Shown in pieces: positions 8,606 to 14,231 of a stretch of DNA of 14,231 bases; the stretch's first letter is position 1; every line of letters starts with the position of its first letter. The stretch lies in assembly GCA_030633365.1 (NCBI GenBank), contig DAOVSY010000032.1, positions 1 to 14,231 of the forward strand, written 5' to 3'. The DNA is from Spirochaetaceae bacterium. GTDB taxonomy: Bacteria; Spirochaetota; Spirochaetia; B11-G9. The notes beneath the pieces were generated by a model, which was given only the letters and a program-made list of their open reading frames with translations, had not been told where the DNA came from and made no database searches. Made by a program: the position numbers and the translations under genes.

Positions 8606-9684
8606 TACTGTATCTTCAATGTGGAAAGACTTAAGATTGCGAAAAGACCGCCAATTATCCAAAAACGAATTACCACTTTACTTTCTGCCCATCCTTTTAA
8701 TTCAAAATGATGATGAAGAGGCGCCATCTTAAAAACTCTTTTCCCTGTTAATTTAAATGAAACAACCTGAATTATTACAGATATTGCTTCCAGTACAAAA
8801 ACTCCTCCAATTATTATTACAAGTATTTCTTTTTTTGTTAACAATGCAAGAACACCTATAGTTCCACCTAAAGAAAGGCTGCCTGTATCCCCCATAAATA
8901 CTTCTGCCGGATGGGAGTTATACCAAAGAAAACCAATACTGGCACCTACCAAAGCAAAACTTAAAATCATAAGTTCTCCACTATCCCTTATGTATGGGAT
9001 CTGTAGATATTCAGCATAATCAGCCCTGCCTGTCAGATATGTTATAATTCCCATAGTCAGACCAACAAGAATAACCAGACCCGAAGCCAGGCCATCAAGT
9101 CCATCTGATAAATTTACAGCATTTGAAAAGCCGACAAGTAAAATTACTGCAAATGGAATATAAATCACAGACAAATTAAGAACAGGATATTTAAAAAATG
9201 GTATATAAAGAAGAGTAGCATATTCAGAATCCTGTGAATAAATTATCATAACAATGATCAATGAGATAACAATCTGTGCAGAAAACTTGAACCTTGCCTG
9301 AAGTCCATCAGAACTTTTCCGAAAAACTTTTAGATAATCATCAACAAACCCTATTGCACCAAACCCAATAATTGAAAGAAGCGATATCCAGGTATAGTAG
9401 TTTCCAAGGTCCTGCCATAATAAAACTGAAATAACAATTGATATCAGAATAAGAATTCCGCCCATGGTAGGGGTTCCGGATTTTACAAGATGAGATTGAG
9501 GTCCATCATCTCTTATTTCCTGTCCAGCCTTTTTTTTCTTTAGAAACGCTATTAGCTTAGGGCCAAAAATAAATGAGATCAAAAGAGAGGTAACTGCAGC
9601 ATAGGCAGCCCTGAACGTTATATATTGAAAAATATTAAGAAATGAAAACCTATCAACTAAAGGAAGAAAAATTTCTTTAAACAC
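8605..9684 (-). CDS. mraY: MraY, phospho-MurNAc-pentapeptide transferase
   Basis: A 359-residue integral membrane enzyme that moves phospho-MurNAc-pentapeptide from UDP to undecaprenyl phosphate, forming lipid I. Ten membrane helices are expected. Signatures: GTPTMGG (70-76), Asp-Asp pair in VDDYLK (114-119), NAVNLSDGLDGLASG (188-202), EVFMGDTGSLSLGG (261-274, catalytic-site Asp266) and the histidine block APLHHHFELKG (321-331). The start is GTG 9684, supported by AAGGAGG 6 nt upstream inside the end of murF; the murF stop overlaps by 8 nt. Length and all active-site residues are normal. Confidence 0.98.
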   Translation of the reverse strand: MFKEIFLPLVDRFSFLNIFQYITFRAAYAAVTSLLISFIFGPKLIAFLKKKKAGQEIRDDGPQSHLVKSGTPTMGGILILISIVISVLLWQDLGNYYTWISLLSIIGFGAIGFVDDYLKVFRKSSDGLQARFKFSAQIVISLIIVMIIYSQDSEYATLLYIPFFKYPVLNLSVIYIPFAVILLVGFSNAVNLSDGLDGLASGLVILVGLTMGIITYLTGRADYAEYLQIPYIRDSGELMILSFALVGASIGFLWYNSHPAEVFMGDTGSLSLGGTIGVLALLTKKEILVIIIGGVFVLEAISVIIQVVSFKLTGKRVFKMAPLHHHFELKGWAESKVVIRFWIIGGLFAILSLSTLKIQ

Positions 9685-11095
9685 CAGGAACCTCCTTTGA
9701 TTTCATTATTTTATCTGCGAGCTTATCTAATTTCATTGAACGGGAACCTTTTAAAAGAACAAGATCCCCTTCCTTTAAAGAATTTAAGACTTTTTCTTCA
9801 AGTTCAATATAATTTTTTGTATAGAAAGCACGTCCTTTATAATTACTCCTTAGAGCAAGGTCATAGGCCTTTTCCATCTCATCACCAAAAAAGAAAGTTT
9901 CTTCCGGATCAAGATCAACAACCTGATGTCCAACTTGCTCATGCATTTTTTCAGTCAAAGGACCAAGCTCCTTCATAGAACCCAGAACAAGAACAATCCG
10001 CCCCATCCATTTCAAATCTGAAATAAAATTAAATATTTCTTCCATAGAATCTACATTGGCATTATATGAATCTTCAATTAGTGTATATCTACCTTCAACA
10101 ATTTGACTTCTTCCTTTTAAAGGTTCAATTTTTTCAAGACCCCTTTTAATCTTATCAGGACTAATCCCAATAGTAGAAGAGAGACTTATGGAGCCTATGG
10201 CATTAGTCAAATTATGCTGCCCAATTAGTTTCATATTAATCTCAAGCCCCTGGTACAGGATTCTCCAACCTCTAAGACCAAGGCTTATTATTTCATCAAC
10301 ACCCTCTGTAGAATTAAATCCATACTTGACAGTATGGCCGGAACAATGATCCTCTAAATAATCCACCCAGGAATCATTCTCAGAAATAAAGCCAGTATCA
10401 GTTTCATTAAAAAAAGTAAAAATATCTGATTTTTCAGATGCAATTGCCTCCTGGCTTCCCATCAGTCCAATATGAGCAGTTCCAATATTTGTTATAAGTG
10501 CATAATTGGGTTTAAAAACAGAAACCAAAGCTTTCATTTCTCCAGGATGATTTATTCCCATCTCAAAAACACCAAACTTATGTTTTTTTTCTATATTTAA
10601 TACAGATAAAGGCAATCCCGTTTCTGAATTAAGATTACCCTCACTAATAATGGTATTCCCCTCTTCAGCAAGAATAGATCCTATCATCTCTTTTGTTGTG
10701 CTTTTCCCATTACTTCCAGTTACTGCAACTTTAATTAAACTATCAAAATCGGAAACCCAGCTGGCAGCCAGCTTCTGAAAGCCTAAAAGAGTATTTTTCA
10801 CAACTATTAAACTGCAATTTATCCTGAAACTGGAATTATTTTTAATATTATCCGAATAATATTCTTCAGAAATCATAACAGCCGATGCACCAGCTTTATC
10901 AGCATTTAAAATATAGTTATGCCCATCTGTAAACTCACCTTTTAAAGCTATAAACAGATGCCCGGGTTTAACATTTCTGGAATCAATCGAAACAGATACA
11001 ATATCAGAATCAGAGCCAGTGGAAGAAACAAAAAGCCCATTAACTCTATCAGAAGCATCTCTTACTGAAAATAGTTCTTTAATAACATCAGTCAC
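9677..11095 (-). CDS. murF: MurF, UDP-MurNAc-tripeptide:D-Ala-D-Ala ligase
   Basis: A 472-residue cytoplasmic Mur ligase (from GTG 11095) that adds D-Ala-D-Ala to UDP-MurNAc-tripeptide using ATP. The N-terminal UDP-binding domain has SIDSRNVKPGHLFIALKG (36-53). The central ATPase domain has P-loop GSNGKSTTK (127-135), NLNSETGLPL (154-163), EMGINHPGEM (178-187), NIGTAHIGLMGS (203-214) and GQHNLTNA (292-299). The C-terminal domain has DSYNANVDSM (342-351), VLGSMKELG and LLKGSRSMKLD (447-457). The NAN and GMKEL-type blocks mark MurF rather than MurE or MurD. The open frame extends to a TTG at 11119 and a GTG at 11107; GTG 11095 is preferred because GGGG lies 6 nt upstream and it overlaps the ftsL stop by 8 nt. 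The exact start is uncertain by up to 8 codons. Confidence 0.95.
   Translation of the reverse strand: MTDVIKELFSVRDASDRVNGLFVSSTGSDSDIVSVSIDSRNVKPGHLFIALKGEFTDGHNYILNADKAGASAVMISEEYYSDNIKNNSSFRINCSLIVVKNTLLGFQKLAASWVSDFDSLIKVAVTGSNGKSTTKEMIGSILAEEGNTIISEGNLNSETGLPLSVLNIEKKHKFGVFEMGINHPGEMKALVSVFKPNYALITNIGTAHIGLMGSQEAIASEKSDIFTFFNETDTGFISENDSWVDYLEDHCSGHTVKYGFNSTEGVDEIISLGLRGWRILYQGLEINMKLIGQHNLTNAIGSISLSSTIGISPDKIKRGLEKIEPLKGRSQIVEGRYTLIEDSYNANVDSMEEIFNFISDLKWMGRIVLVLGSMKELGPLTEKMHEQVGHQVVDLDPEETFFFGDEMEKAYDLALRSNYKGRAFYTKNYIELEEKVLNSLKEGDLVLLKGSRSMKLDKLADKIMKSKEVPGV
9691..9697 (-). promoter_or_regulatory. Ribosome binding site for the GTG start of mraY
   Basis: The minus strand reads AAGGAGG, 6 nt before GTG 9684, coding for part of the murF C-terminus. 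It is a near-perfect anti-16S match and explains how a GTG start can be efficient here. Confidence 0.85.
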
Positions 11096-11399
11096 TTGAA
11101 GCCCCACTCTCAGTTTCAATTTTAATTCGTACAGTATCTATGGATATTTTATCAAGTTCCAAAGTATTTTCTGCTAATTCATCAATTCTGCCAGGAGAGC
11201 TAAGAATAGACAAATTTGCGACTATTCTTTTGTTCTGCTCAAATAATTCTCTTTGATCTAAAATTAAAGTCTTAACTTCTTTATCCACCTGATTATAGTT
11301 AAAGGCCTGTCGTACAGTAAGAAAAATTAATCCGGGAACAGTTGCTACAATAATAAAAATTAAAAATTTACGTATCATCGTTTTATCATTCTCCCTCAT
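11088..11399 (-). CDS. ftsL: FtsL-like division protein
   Basis: A 103-residue bitopic protein. A basic N-terminus is followed by one membrane helix (about residues 10-28, RKFLIFIIVATVPGLIFLTV). A likely coiled coil follows (about 33-70, VDKEVKTLILDQRELFEQNK), then SPGRIDELAENTLELDKI, which matches the C-terminal helix pattern of FtsL/FtsL-like proteins. FtsL pairs with DivIC/FtsB and FtsQ and activates FtsWI in the periplasm. Sequence similarity in this family is always low; the call rests on size, topology and its place between rsmH and murF. ATG 11399 overlaps rsmH by 14 nt and lacks a ribosome site. ATG 11378 (Met8) would give a 96-residue protein and is a real alternative. Confidence 0.82.
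   Translation of the reverse strand: MRENDKTMIRKFLIFIIVATVPGLIFLTVRQAFNYNQVDKEVKTLILDQRELFEQNKRIVANLSILSSPGRIDELAENTLELDKISIDTVRIKIETESGASSD
11102..11107 (-). promoter_or_regulatory. Probable ribosome binding site for the GTG start of murF
   Basis: The minus strand reads GTGGGG, 6 nt before GTG 11095, inside the last codons of ftsL. The leading GTG is itself an in-frame alternative start (11107), so this call is tentative. Confidence 0.5.
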
Positions 11400-12333
11400 C
11401 CATTAATTTTTCTATAACTCTAAACCTGGCACTTCTGGAAGGAGGATTCTCCCTTACCTCCAAATCTGATGGCTTAACAGCCCTTTTGGTAAGAACCTTA
11501 ACTACAGGCTTACCTCCACATTTACATACAGGCCATTCCGGGGGACATGTACACGACCGGCCCTTTTCACGAAAATAATGCTTTACAATTCTGTCTTCCA
11601 GGGAATGAAAGGAAATAACCCCCATTCTCCCTCCGGGCTTTAAAACCGAAAGAGCACTGGTCAAAGCTGTTTTTAGCCTTTCCAGCTCACCATTTACGGC
11701 TATCCTGAGGGCCTGGAATGTCCTTGTACCAGGATGGATCCTGCCATATCGATAATCCGGAGGTACAGAATGCCAAATAACATCTGCAAGCTGCTTTGTT
11801 GTAACAAGAGGCTCTTCCTGTCTTGCTTTTAAAATAGCCCTTGATATCCTTCTGGAGTATCTTTCTTCACCAAATTCATATATCAGATCCGCCAGCTCCT
11901 CTTCAGGATAGTTATTTACAATATCTGCAGCGGAAATTTCAAGACCCGGCTCCAACCTCATATCCAGAGGCTCATCCTTACTAAAAGTAAACCCTCGTCC
12001 GGATTTCTCGTAGTGATATACAGATATTCCAAGATCAAAAAGAATAGAATCAGGTCGCTCATCTCCCAGTGGATATTCCCTGAAGAATGTATTAAACCAG
12101 ACGTTATAATATCTAATACGATCTTCATAGTCGGCCAAACGTTTCCTTGCAATACTTTGTATATTTGTATCTGCATCAAGACCGACAATTTTTAGATTAG
12201 CAAAAGAAGATAAAAAATACTCACTATGACCACCCTCACCAAGGGTACAGTCAATCATCAGCTCACCAGAAGTTCTGGGAGCCAGTAATTCAAGTACTTC
12301 TTCCTTTAATACTGATCTATGCGATATATCCAT
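11386..12333 (-). CDS. rsmH: RsmH (MraW), 16S rRNA C1402 N4-methyltransferase
   Basis: A 315-residue SAM-dependent enzyme that methylates N4 of C1402 in the 16S rRNA decoding centre. Motifs: SAM-binding DCTLGEGGHS (28-37), GLDAD (51-55), FDLGIS (99-104), GFTFSKDEPLDMR (114-126), FGEERYSRRIS (154-164), HPGTRTFQALRIAVN (200-214), SFHSLEDRIVK (241-251), the cysteine-rich CTCPPEWPVCKCGG (261-274) and SARFRVIE at the end. Length and motif order are typical. It begins 24 nt after mraZ with AAAGGG upstream of ATG 12333. rsmH next to mraZ is the usual head of dcw clusters. Confidence 0.98.
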   Translation of the reverse strand: MDISHRSVLKEEVLELLAPRTSGELMIDCTLGEGGHSEYFLSSFANLKIVGLDADTNIQSIARKRLADYEDRIRYYNVWFNTFFREYPLGDERPDSILFDLGISVYHYEKSGRGFTFSKDEPLDMRLEPGLEISAADIVNNYPEEELADLIYEFGEERYSRRISRAILKARQEEPLVTTKQLADVIWHSVPPDYRYGRIHPGTRTFQALRIAVNGELERLKTALTSALSVLKPGGRMGVISFHSLEDRIVKHYFREKGRSCTCPPEWPVCKCGGKPVVKVLTKRAVKPSDLEVRENPPSRSARFRVIEKLMDEGE

Positions 12334-12358
12334 GAACGACCCTTTCTATGACCTTTTT

Positions 12359-12814
12359 TTATTCTGTTTCTAATCTAAGAAGCTTATCCAGATCTTCTGC
12401 AGCTTCCAGAAAATCATCCTCACTCTCAACAAGATATTCATTATATGAATCAACATCCCAAAGTTCCATATAATTCTGAACCCCAAGAATAATAGCTTCC
12501 TTTTTCGAACCAAGATCAGCATAATCTCTAAGAGTTGGAGGAATTGTAATTCTACCTGATTTATCTATTTCACATTCCTGAGCCGGAGCAATTATTCTTC
12601 TCTGCATACTCCGTGTTCTTTTACTGAACATTGATGATGTTCCCATAATAAGCTGTGATATTTTTTCCCATTCATCAGGTGTAAAGATCCAGATACAGCG
12701 ATCTACTGAGCGGGTAAGTATAAGCACATTTCCTTCTATATCATTACGAATTCTGGAAGGAATTAAAAAACGTCCCTTATCATCCAAAGAATTCCTGTAC
12801 TCACCATTAACCAT
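12359..12814 (-). CDS. mraZ: MraZ, dcw cluster transcription regulator
   Basis: A 151-residue protein with two tandem SpoVT-AbrB-like repeats, each with the family DxxGR motif: DDKGRFLIP (11-19) and DKSGRITIP (84-92). MraZ forms a ring of subunits that binds TGGG repeats upstream of its own gene; it represses dcw in E. coli and activates in Mycoplasma. The N-terminus MVNGEYRNSLDDKGR aligns with the family start, so ATG 12814 is accepted, with only a weak GTGGTG upstream. It is the first gene of the minus-strand run, just downstream of the promoter and TGGG boxes described separately, so autoregulation is expected. The acidic C-terminal tail (about 130-151) is typical. Confidence 0.97.
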   Translation of the reverse strand: MVNGEYRNSLDDKGRFLIPSRIRNDIEGNVLILTRSVDRCIWIFTPDEWEKISQLIMGTSSMFSKRTRSMQRRIIAPAQECEIDKSGRITIPPTLRDYADLGSKKEAIILGVQNYMELWDVDSYNEYLVESEDDFLEAAEDLDKLLRLETE

Positions 12815-12819
12815 TAAAA

Positions 12820-12854
12820 CACCACTTTCTGATAAATTTACCCACTTTCACCCA
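12820..12854 (-). promoter_or_regulatory. MraZ operator: TGGG boxes with 10-bp phasing
   Basis: On the minus strand, TGGGT occurs at 12854-12850 and again at 12844-12840, ten bases apart. A degenerate TGGTG at 12824-12820 is exactly two further periods away, with one period empty. This matches the known MraZ target (TGGGN repeats separated by 5 nt). A fourth TGGGG at 12876-12872 lies upstream, 22 bases from the first box, between the -35 and -10. The boxes lie between the promoter and the mraZ ATG, the position expected for repression. Confidence 0.78.
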
Positions 12855-12865
12855 CTCCTCTATAT

Positions 12866-12893
12866 ATACTACCCCAATAAATTCAATTGTCAA
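12866..12893 (-). promoter_or_regulatory. Sigma70-like promoter for mraZ and the dcw operon
   Basis: The minus strand has a perfect TTGACA (12893-12888) and, 16 bp on, TAGTAT (12871-12866; 4 of 6). An overlapping TATATA with a 19-bp spacer is an alternative -10. Transcription would start near 12858, leaving a leader of roughly 45 nt that contains the MraZ boxes. It is the only clear promoter I see for the whole minus-strand run. Confidence 0.65.
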
Positions 12894-12905
12894 CATATGA
12901 CAATT
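12885..12905. repeat. Perfect 8-5-8 inverted repeat over the mraZ -35 box
   Basis: Arms AATTGTCA (12885-12892) and TGACAATT (12898-12905) are exact reverse complements around a 5-base spacer ACATA. The left arm covers most of the mraZ -35 hexamer, so it looks like a dimeric repressor or activator site. The right arm gives ATGACA on the plus strand, a possible -35 for the divergent gene, but no good -10 follows it. Confidence 0.6.
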
Positions 12906-13016
12906 TTTATTAAAGGGAAATTACATAAATGCCGATAATAAGTCCCTAACATATGTATAGTAGTAGACAGAATTGATACACATATTAGAGCAAATAGATA
13001 TTATGGTAGGTAAAAA

Positions 13017-13259
13017 ATGACAGCCACTACTTTCAAGTTAAAATACCCTGAAGGGGATGAGCTGGAAATTGAACACAGCCTTAATTTTAATCAGATTGTA
13101 GACTTAAATGGCAACCCACTACAGCTGCCAATAAGATCACCTCAAATGATAGTCTACAAAGTATACAAAGTTTCCACCAAAGAGGAACGAAAAGAAGTTA
13201 CAAAATATTATTATTTAGAATTGATTGTGGGACAGGAATTGTTGGGGTTGGCCACGTAG
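13017..13259 (+). CDS. Unrecognised 80-residue protein, divergent from mraZ
   Basis: I do not recognise this protein. It is 80 residues, soluble, without signal peptide, membrane segment or cysteine. It is rich in beta-branched and charged residues (IVYKVYKVSTKEERKEV, then KYYYLELIVGQELLGL), which suggests a small beta-rich fold. It is probably real: a GGTAGG site (13005-13010) lies 6 nt before ATG 13017, the gene is flanked by its own intergenic region, and a strong hairpin plus T-run terminator follows immediately at its stop. It is the only complete plus-strand gene in the window and is transcribed away from mraZ. No convincing -10/-35 pair was found for it; TTGATA (12973) with GATATT (12997) would start too close to the ribosome site. 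Function unknown. Confidence 0.72.
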   Translation: MTATTFKLKYPEGDELEIEHSLNFNQIVDLNGNPLQLPIRSPQMIVYKVYKVSTKEERKEVTKYYYLELIVGQELLGLAT

Positions 13260-13286
13260 GGAACAGGCATGCCTGTTCCTTACGTG
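13253..13286 (+). terminator. Rho-independent terminator, 34-bp near-perfect palindrome
   Basis: The core GGAACAGGCATGCCTGTTCC (13260-13279) is a perfect palindrome. It is flanked by CACGTA (13253-13258) and TACGTG (13281-13286), which also pair; only the G13259/T13280 position is a wobble. On the plus strand a T-rich stretch (ATTATTCTTTTTT) follows, so it should end the 80-residue gene's transcript. Its 5' arm includes that gene's stop codon. On the minus strand no T-run follows, so it would stop read-through from the branching enzyme gene less well. Confidence 0.85.
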
Positions 13287-13287
13287 A

Positions 13288-14231
13288 TTATTCTTTTTTC
13301 CCGAAAATTGTATAATCCAGGTCTGGAAACACATTGTTTTTCCGTTCTACCCTGGTAAGCCATCCGGTATCAACAGTATTTCTGCGGAGGTTATCATAAA
13401 TATAATTAAAATTATGAATATGTTCACGAATACGCTTTACCGCATAAGGAACTGTAGTTCCGGTTTTCATGATAAAAGGCCAATCGGAAGCCATACTTAA
13501 CAGAACTTCCCTTGCAGCCTGATTAAGAACTCTTAGTTTTAAACCACTTTCATTGGGATACCTGTAAACAAGTTCTGTCATTCTATCAATAGCTTTATGA
13601 AGATGCCTGTAAATCCAGTCATTTTTACTATCAAGCCATACTTCGGAATAACCTTTATTACCCCAACTGGAAAAAGAAGGAACTCCAGGTTGATTTTTTG
13701 GATACTTTTCCAAATATTCAATTGCAGTAATCATTTCCAGCTCATTTTCCCGCTGTGATACCTTCCTTATAACCGAATCCATCCAGGAGATTCCTTCAAA
13801 CCACCAGTGCCCAAAAAGCTCTGCATCGTAAGGGGTTACAATAAATGGGGTTTTATCCATTAATCCTTCGAGTCTTGTAAATTGATCAAGATGCCTTTGA
13901 ATAAAATCATCTGCATGCTCATCAATCTTTTTCATAGCTAATTCAGAATCATACAACTCTTTATTATCAGTATCACCTGTTACAGCATAGTACTTATACC
14001 CTGTATTAACTCTTACATCAGGTTCATGGATATAAGGTCTGATATATTCCAAAGGAAGATCATATCCAATATCTCTATAAAACTCTCTATAAACAGGATC
14101 ACAGGGATAACCTGAATCAGCTGACCATACAGCTTCTGTCATTGAAAAATCCTGCCCAAAGGCTGATGTTTTATTTGGTAATTCAAGAGGTCCATAAACT
14201 CCATGCTTAGGTTTTTTATCACTTAAAAGGA
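13288..14231 (-). CDS. GH57 1,4-alpha-glucan branching enzyme, C-terminal part
   Basis: The last 313 residues of a glycoside hydrolase family 57 branching enzyme (the type with a DUF1957 C-terminal domain); its 5' end lies beyond the right edge. The frame is open to the edge, so an internal ATG at 14142 is not the start. Visible signatures: SADSGYPCDPVYREFYRDIG, and FIVTPYDAELFGHWWFEG, whose Asp matches the catalytic acid of the family. The C-terminal helical domain follows: WGNKGYSEVWLD, then AAREVLLSMASDWPFIMKTG and VKRIREHIHNF. The enzyme moves alpha-1,4 segments to alpha-1,6 branches in glycogen, in the cytoplasm. The catalytic Glu nucleophile is outside the window. It converges on the 80-residue gene and shares the palindrome between them. 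Family call is firm; branching versus another GH57 activity is from the C-terminal domain. Confidence 0.92.
   Translation of the reverse strand, partial: LLSDKKPKHGVYGPLELPNKTSAFGQDFSMTEAVWSADSGYPCDPVYREFYRDIGYDLPLEYIRPYIHEPDVRVNTGYKYYAVTGDTDNKELYDSELAMKKIDEHADDFIQRHLDQFTRLEGLMDKTPFIVTPYDAELFGHWWFEGISWMDSVIRKVSQRENELEMITAIEYLEKYPKNQPGVPSFSSWGNKGYSEVWLDSKNDWIYRHLHKAIDRMTELVYRYPNESGLKLRVLNQAAREVLLSMASDWPFIMKTGTTVPYAVKRIREHIHNFNYIYDNLRRNTVDTGWLTRVERKNNVFPDLDYTIFGKKE

Noticed and set aside
8605..8662. Longer ftsW starting at 8662
   Set aside because: It would overlap mraY by 58 nt; ATG 8605 gives a TAATG junction and a normal FtsW N-terminus.
9697..9978. Plus-strand open frame opposite the end of murF
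   Set aside because: Shadow of conserved murF codons; no ribosome site or recognisable content.
12881..12908. dif-like site, given two Xer genes nearby
   Set aside because: The inverted repeat is 8-5-8 and sits on the mraZ -35, whereas dif is about 11-6-11; extending the arms to 11 bases breaks the symmetry.
12934..12961. Plus-strand promoter from GATAAT (12934) or TATAGT (12956)
   Set aside because: Each resembles a -10, but neither has an acceptable -35 at 16-18 bp, so I did not list a promoter for the 80-residue gene.
1..14231. Prophage, insertion sequence, CRISPR, tRNA or rRNA
   Set aside because: The Xer genes are the only recombinases and fit a housekeeping role. I saw no terminal repeats, transposase, regularly spaced repeats or clover-leaf sequence.

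Overview
The window is part of a spirochaete chromosome, most likely a free-living or gut Spirochaetales/Treponema-type organism rather than Borrelia. It is AT-rich. It carries the cell-wall and division (dcw) cluster in a reduced, spirochaete-style form that runs into a lipoprotein, dprA, Xer and hslVU tail. From memory, the order rsmH, ftsL, murF, mraY, ftsW, ftsQ, ftsA, ftsZ, TPR protein, dprA, hslV, hslU matches Borrelia burgdorferi. This window adds mraZ at the head and two Xer recombinase genes in the tail. The taxon call rests on this gene order and was not checked by a database search.

Layout: fifteen genes, from mraZ (12814) down to the start of hslU (cut by the left edge), all lie on the minus strand and are packed with overlaps or very short gaps. 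A sigma70-like promoter with MraZ boxes lies just upstream of mraZ. I see no terminator anywhere in the 12.8 kb run, so one long transcript is plausible. Transcription order is mraZ, rsmH, ftsL, murF, mraY, ftsW, ftsQ, ftsA, ftsZ, xerD-like, TPR lipoprotein, dprA, xerC-like, hslV, hslU. ftsI, murE, murD, murG, murC and ddl, which many bacteria keep here, are absent.

Right of mraZ is a 202-bp divergent intergenic region with a perfect 8-5-8 inverted repeat over the mraZ -35 box. It is followed by a plus-strand gene for an unrecognised 80-residue protein, which ends in a 34-bp near-perfect palindrome and a T-run (terminator). Convergent to it, and cut by the right edge, is the C-terminal part of a GH57 alpha-glucan branching enzyme.

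How the genes fit together: MraZ controls the cluster; RsmH methylates 16S rRNA; MurF and MraY make the last soluble and first lipid-linked peptidoglycan precursors; FtsW polymerises glycan; FtsL and FtsQ are divisome scaffold proteins; FtsA and FtsZ form the cytoskeletal ring. The XerC/XerD pair would resolve chromosome dimers at the septum. HslUV is an ATP-dependent protease and DprA loads RecA on single-stranded DNA. Several start codons are corrected here from the longest open frame, using ribosome binding sites and overlap geometry.
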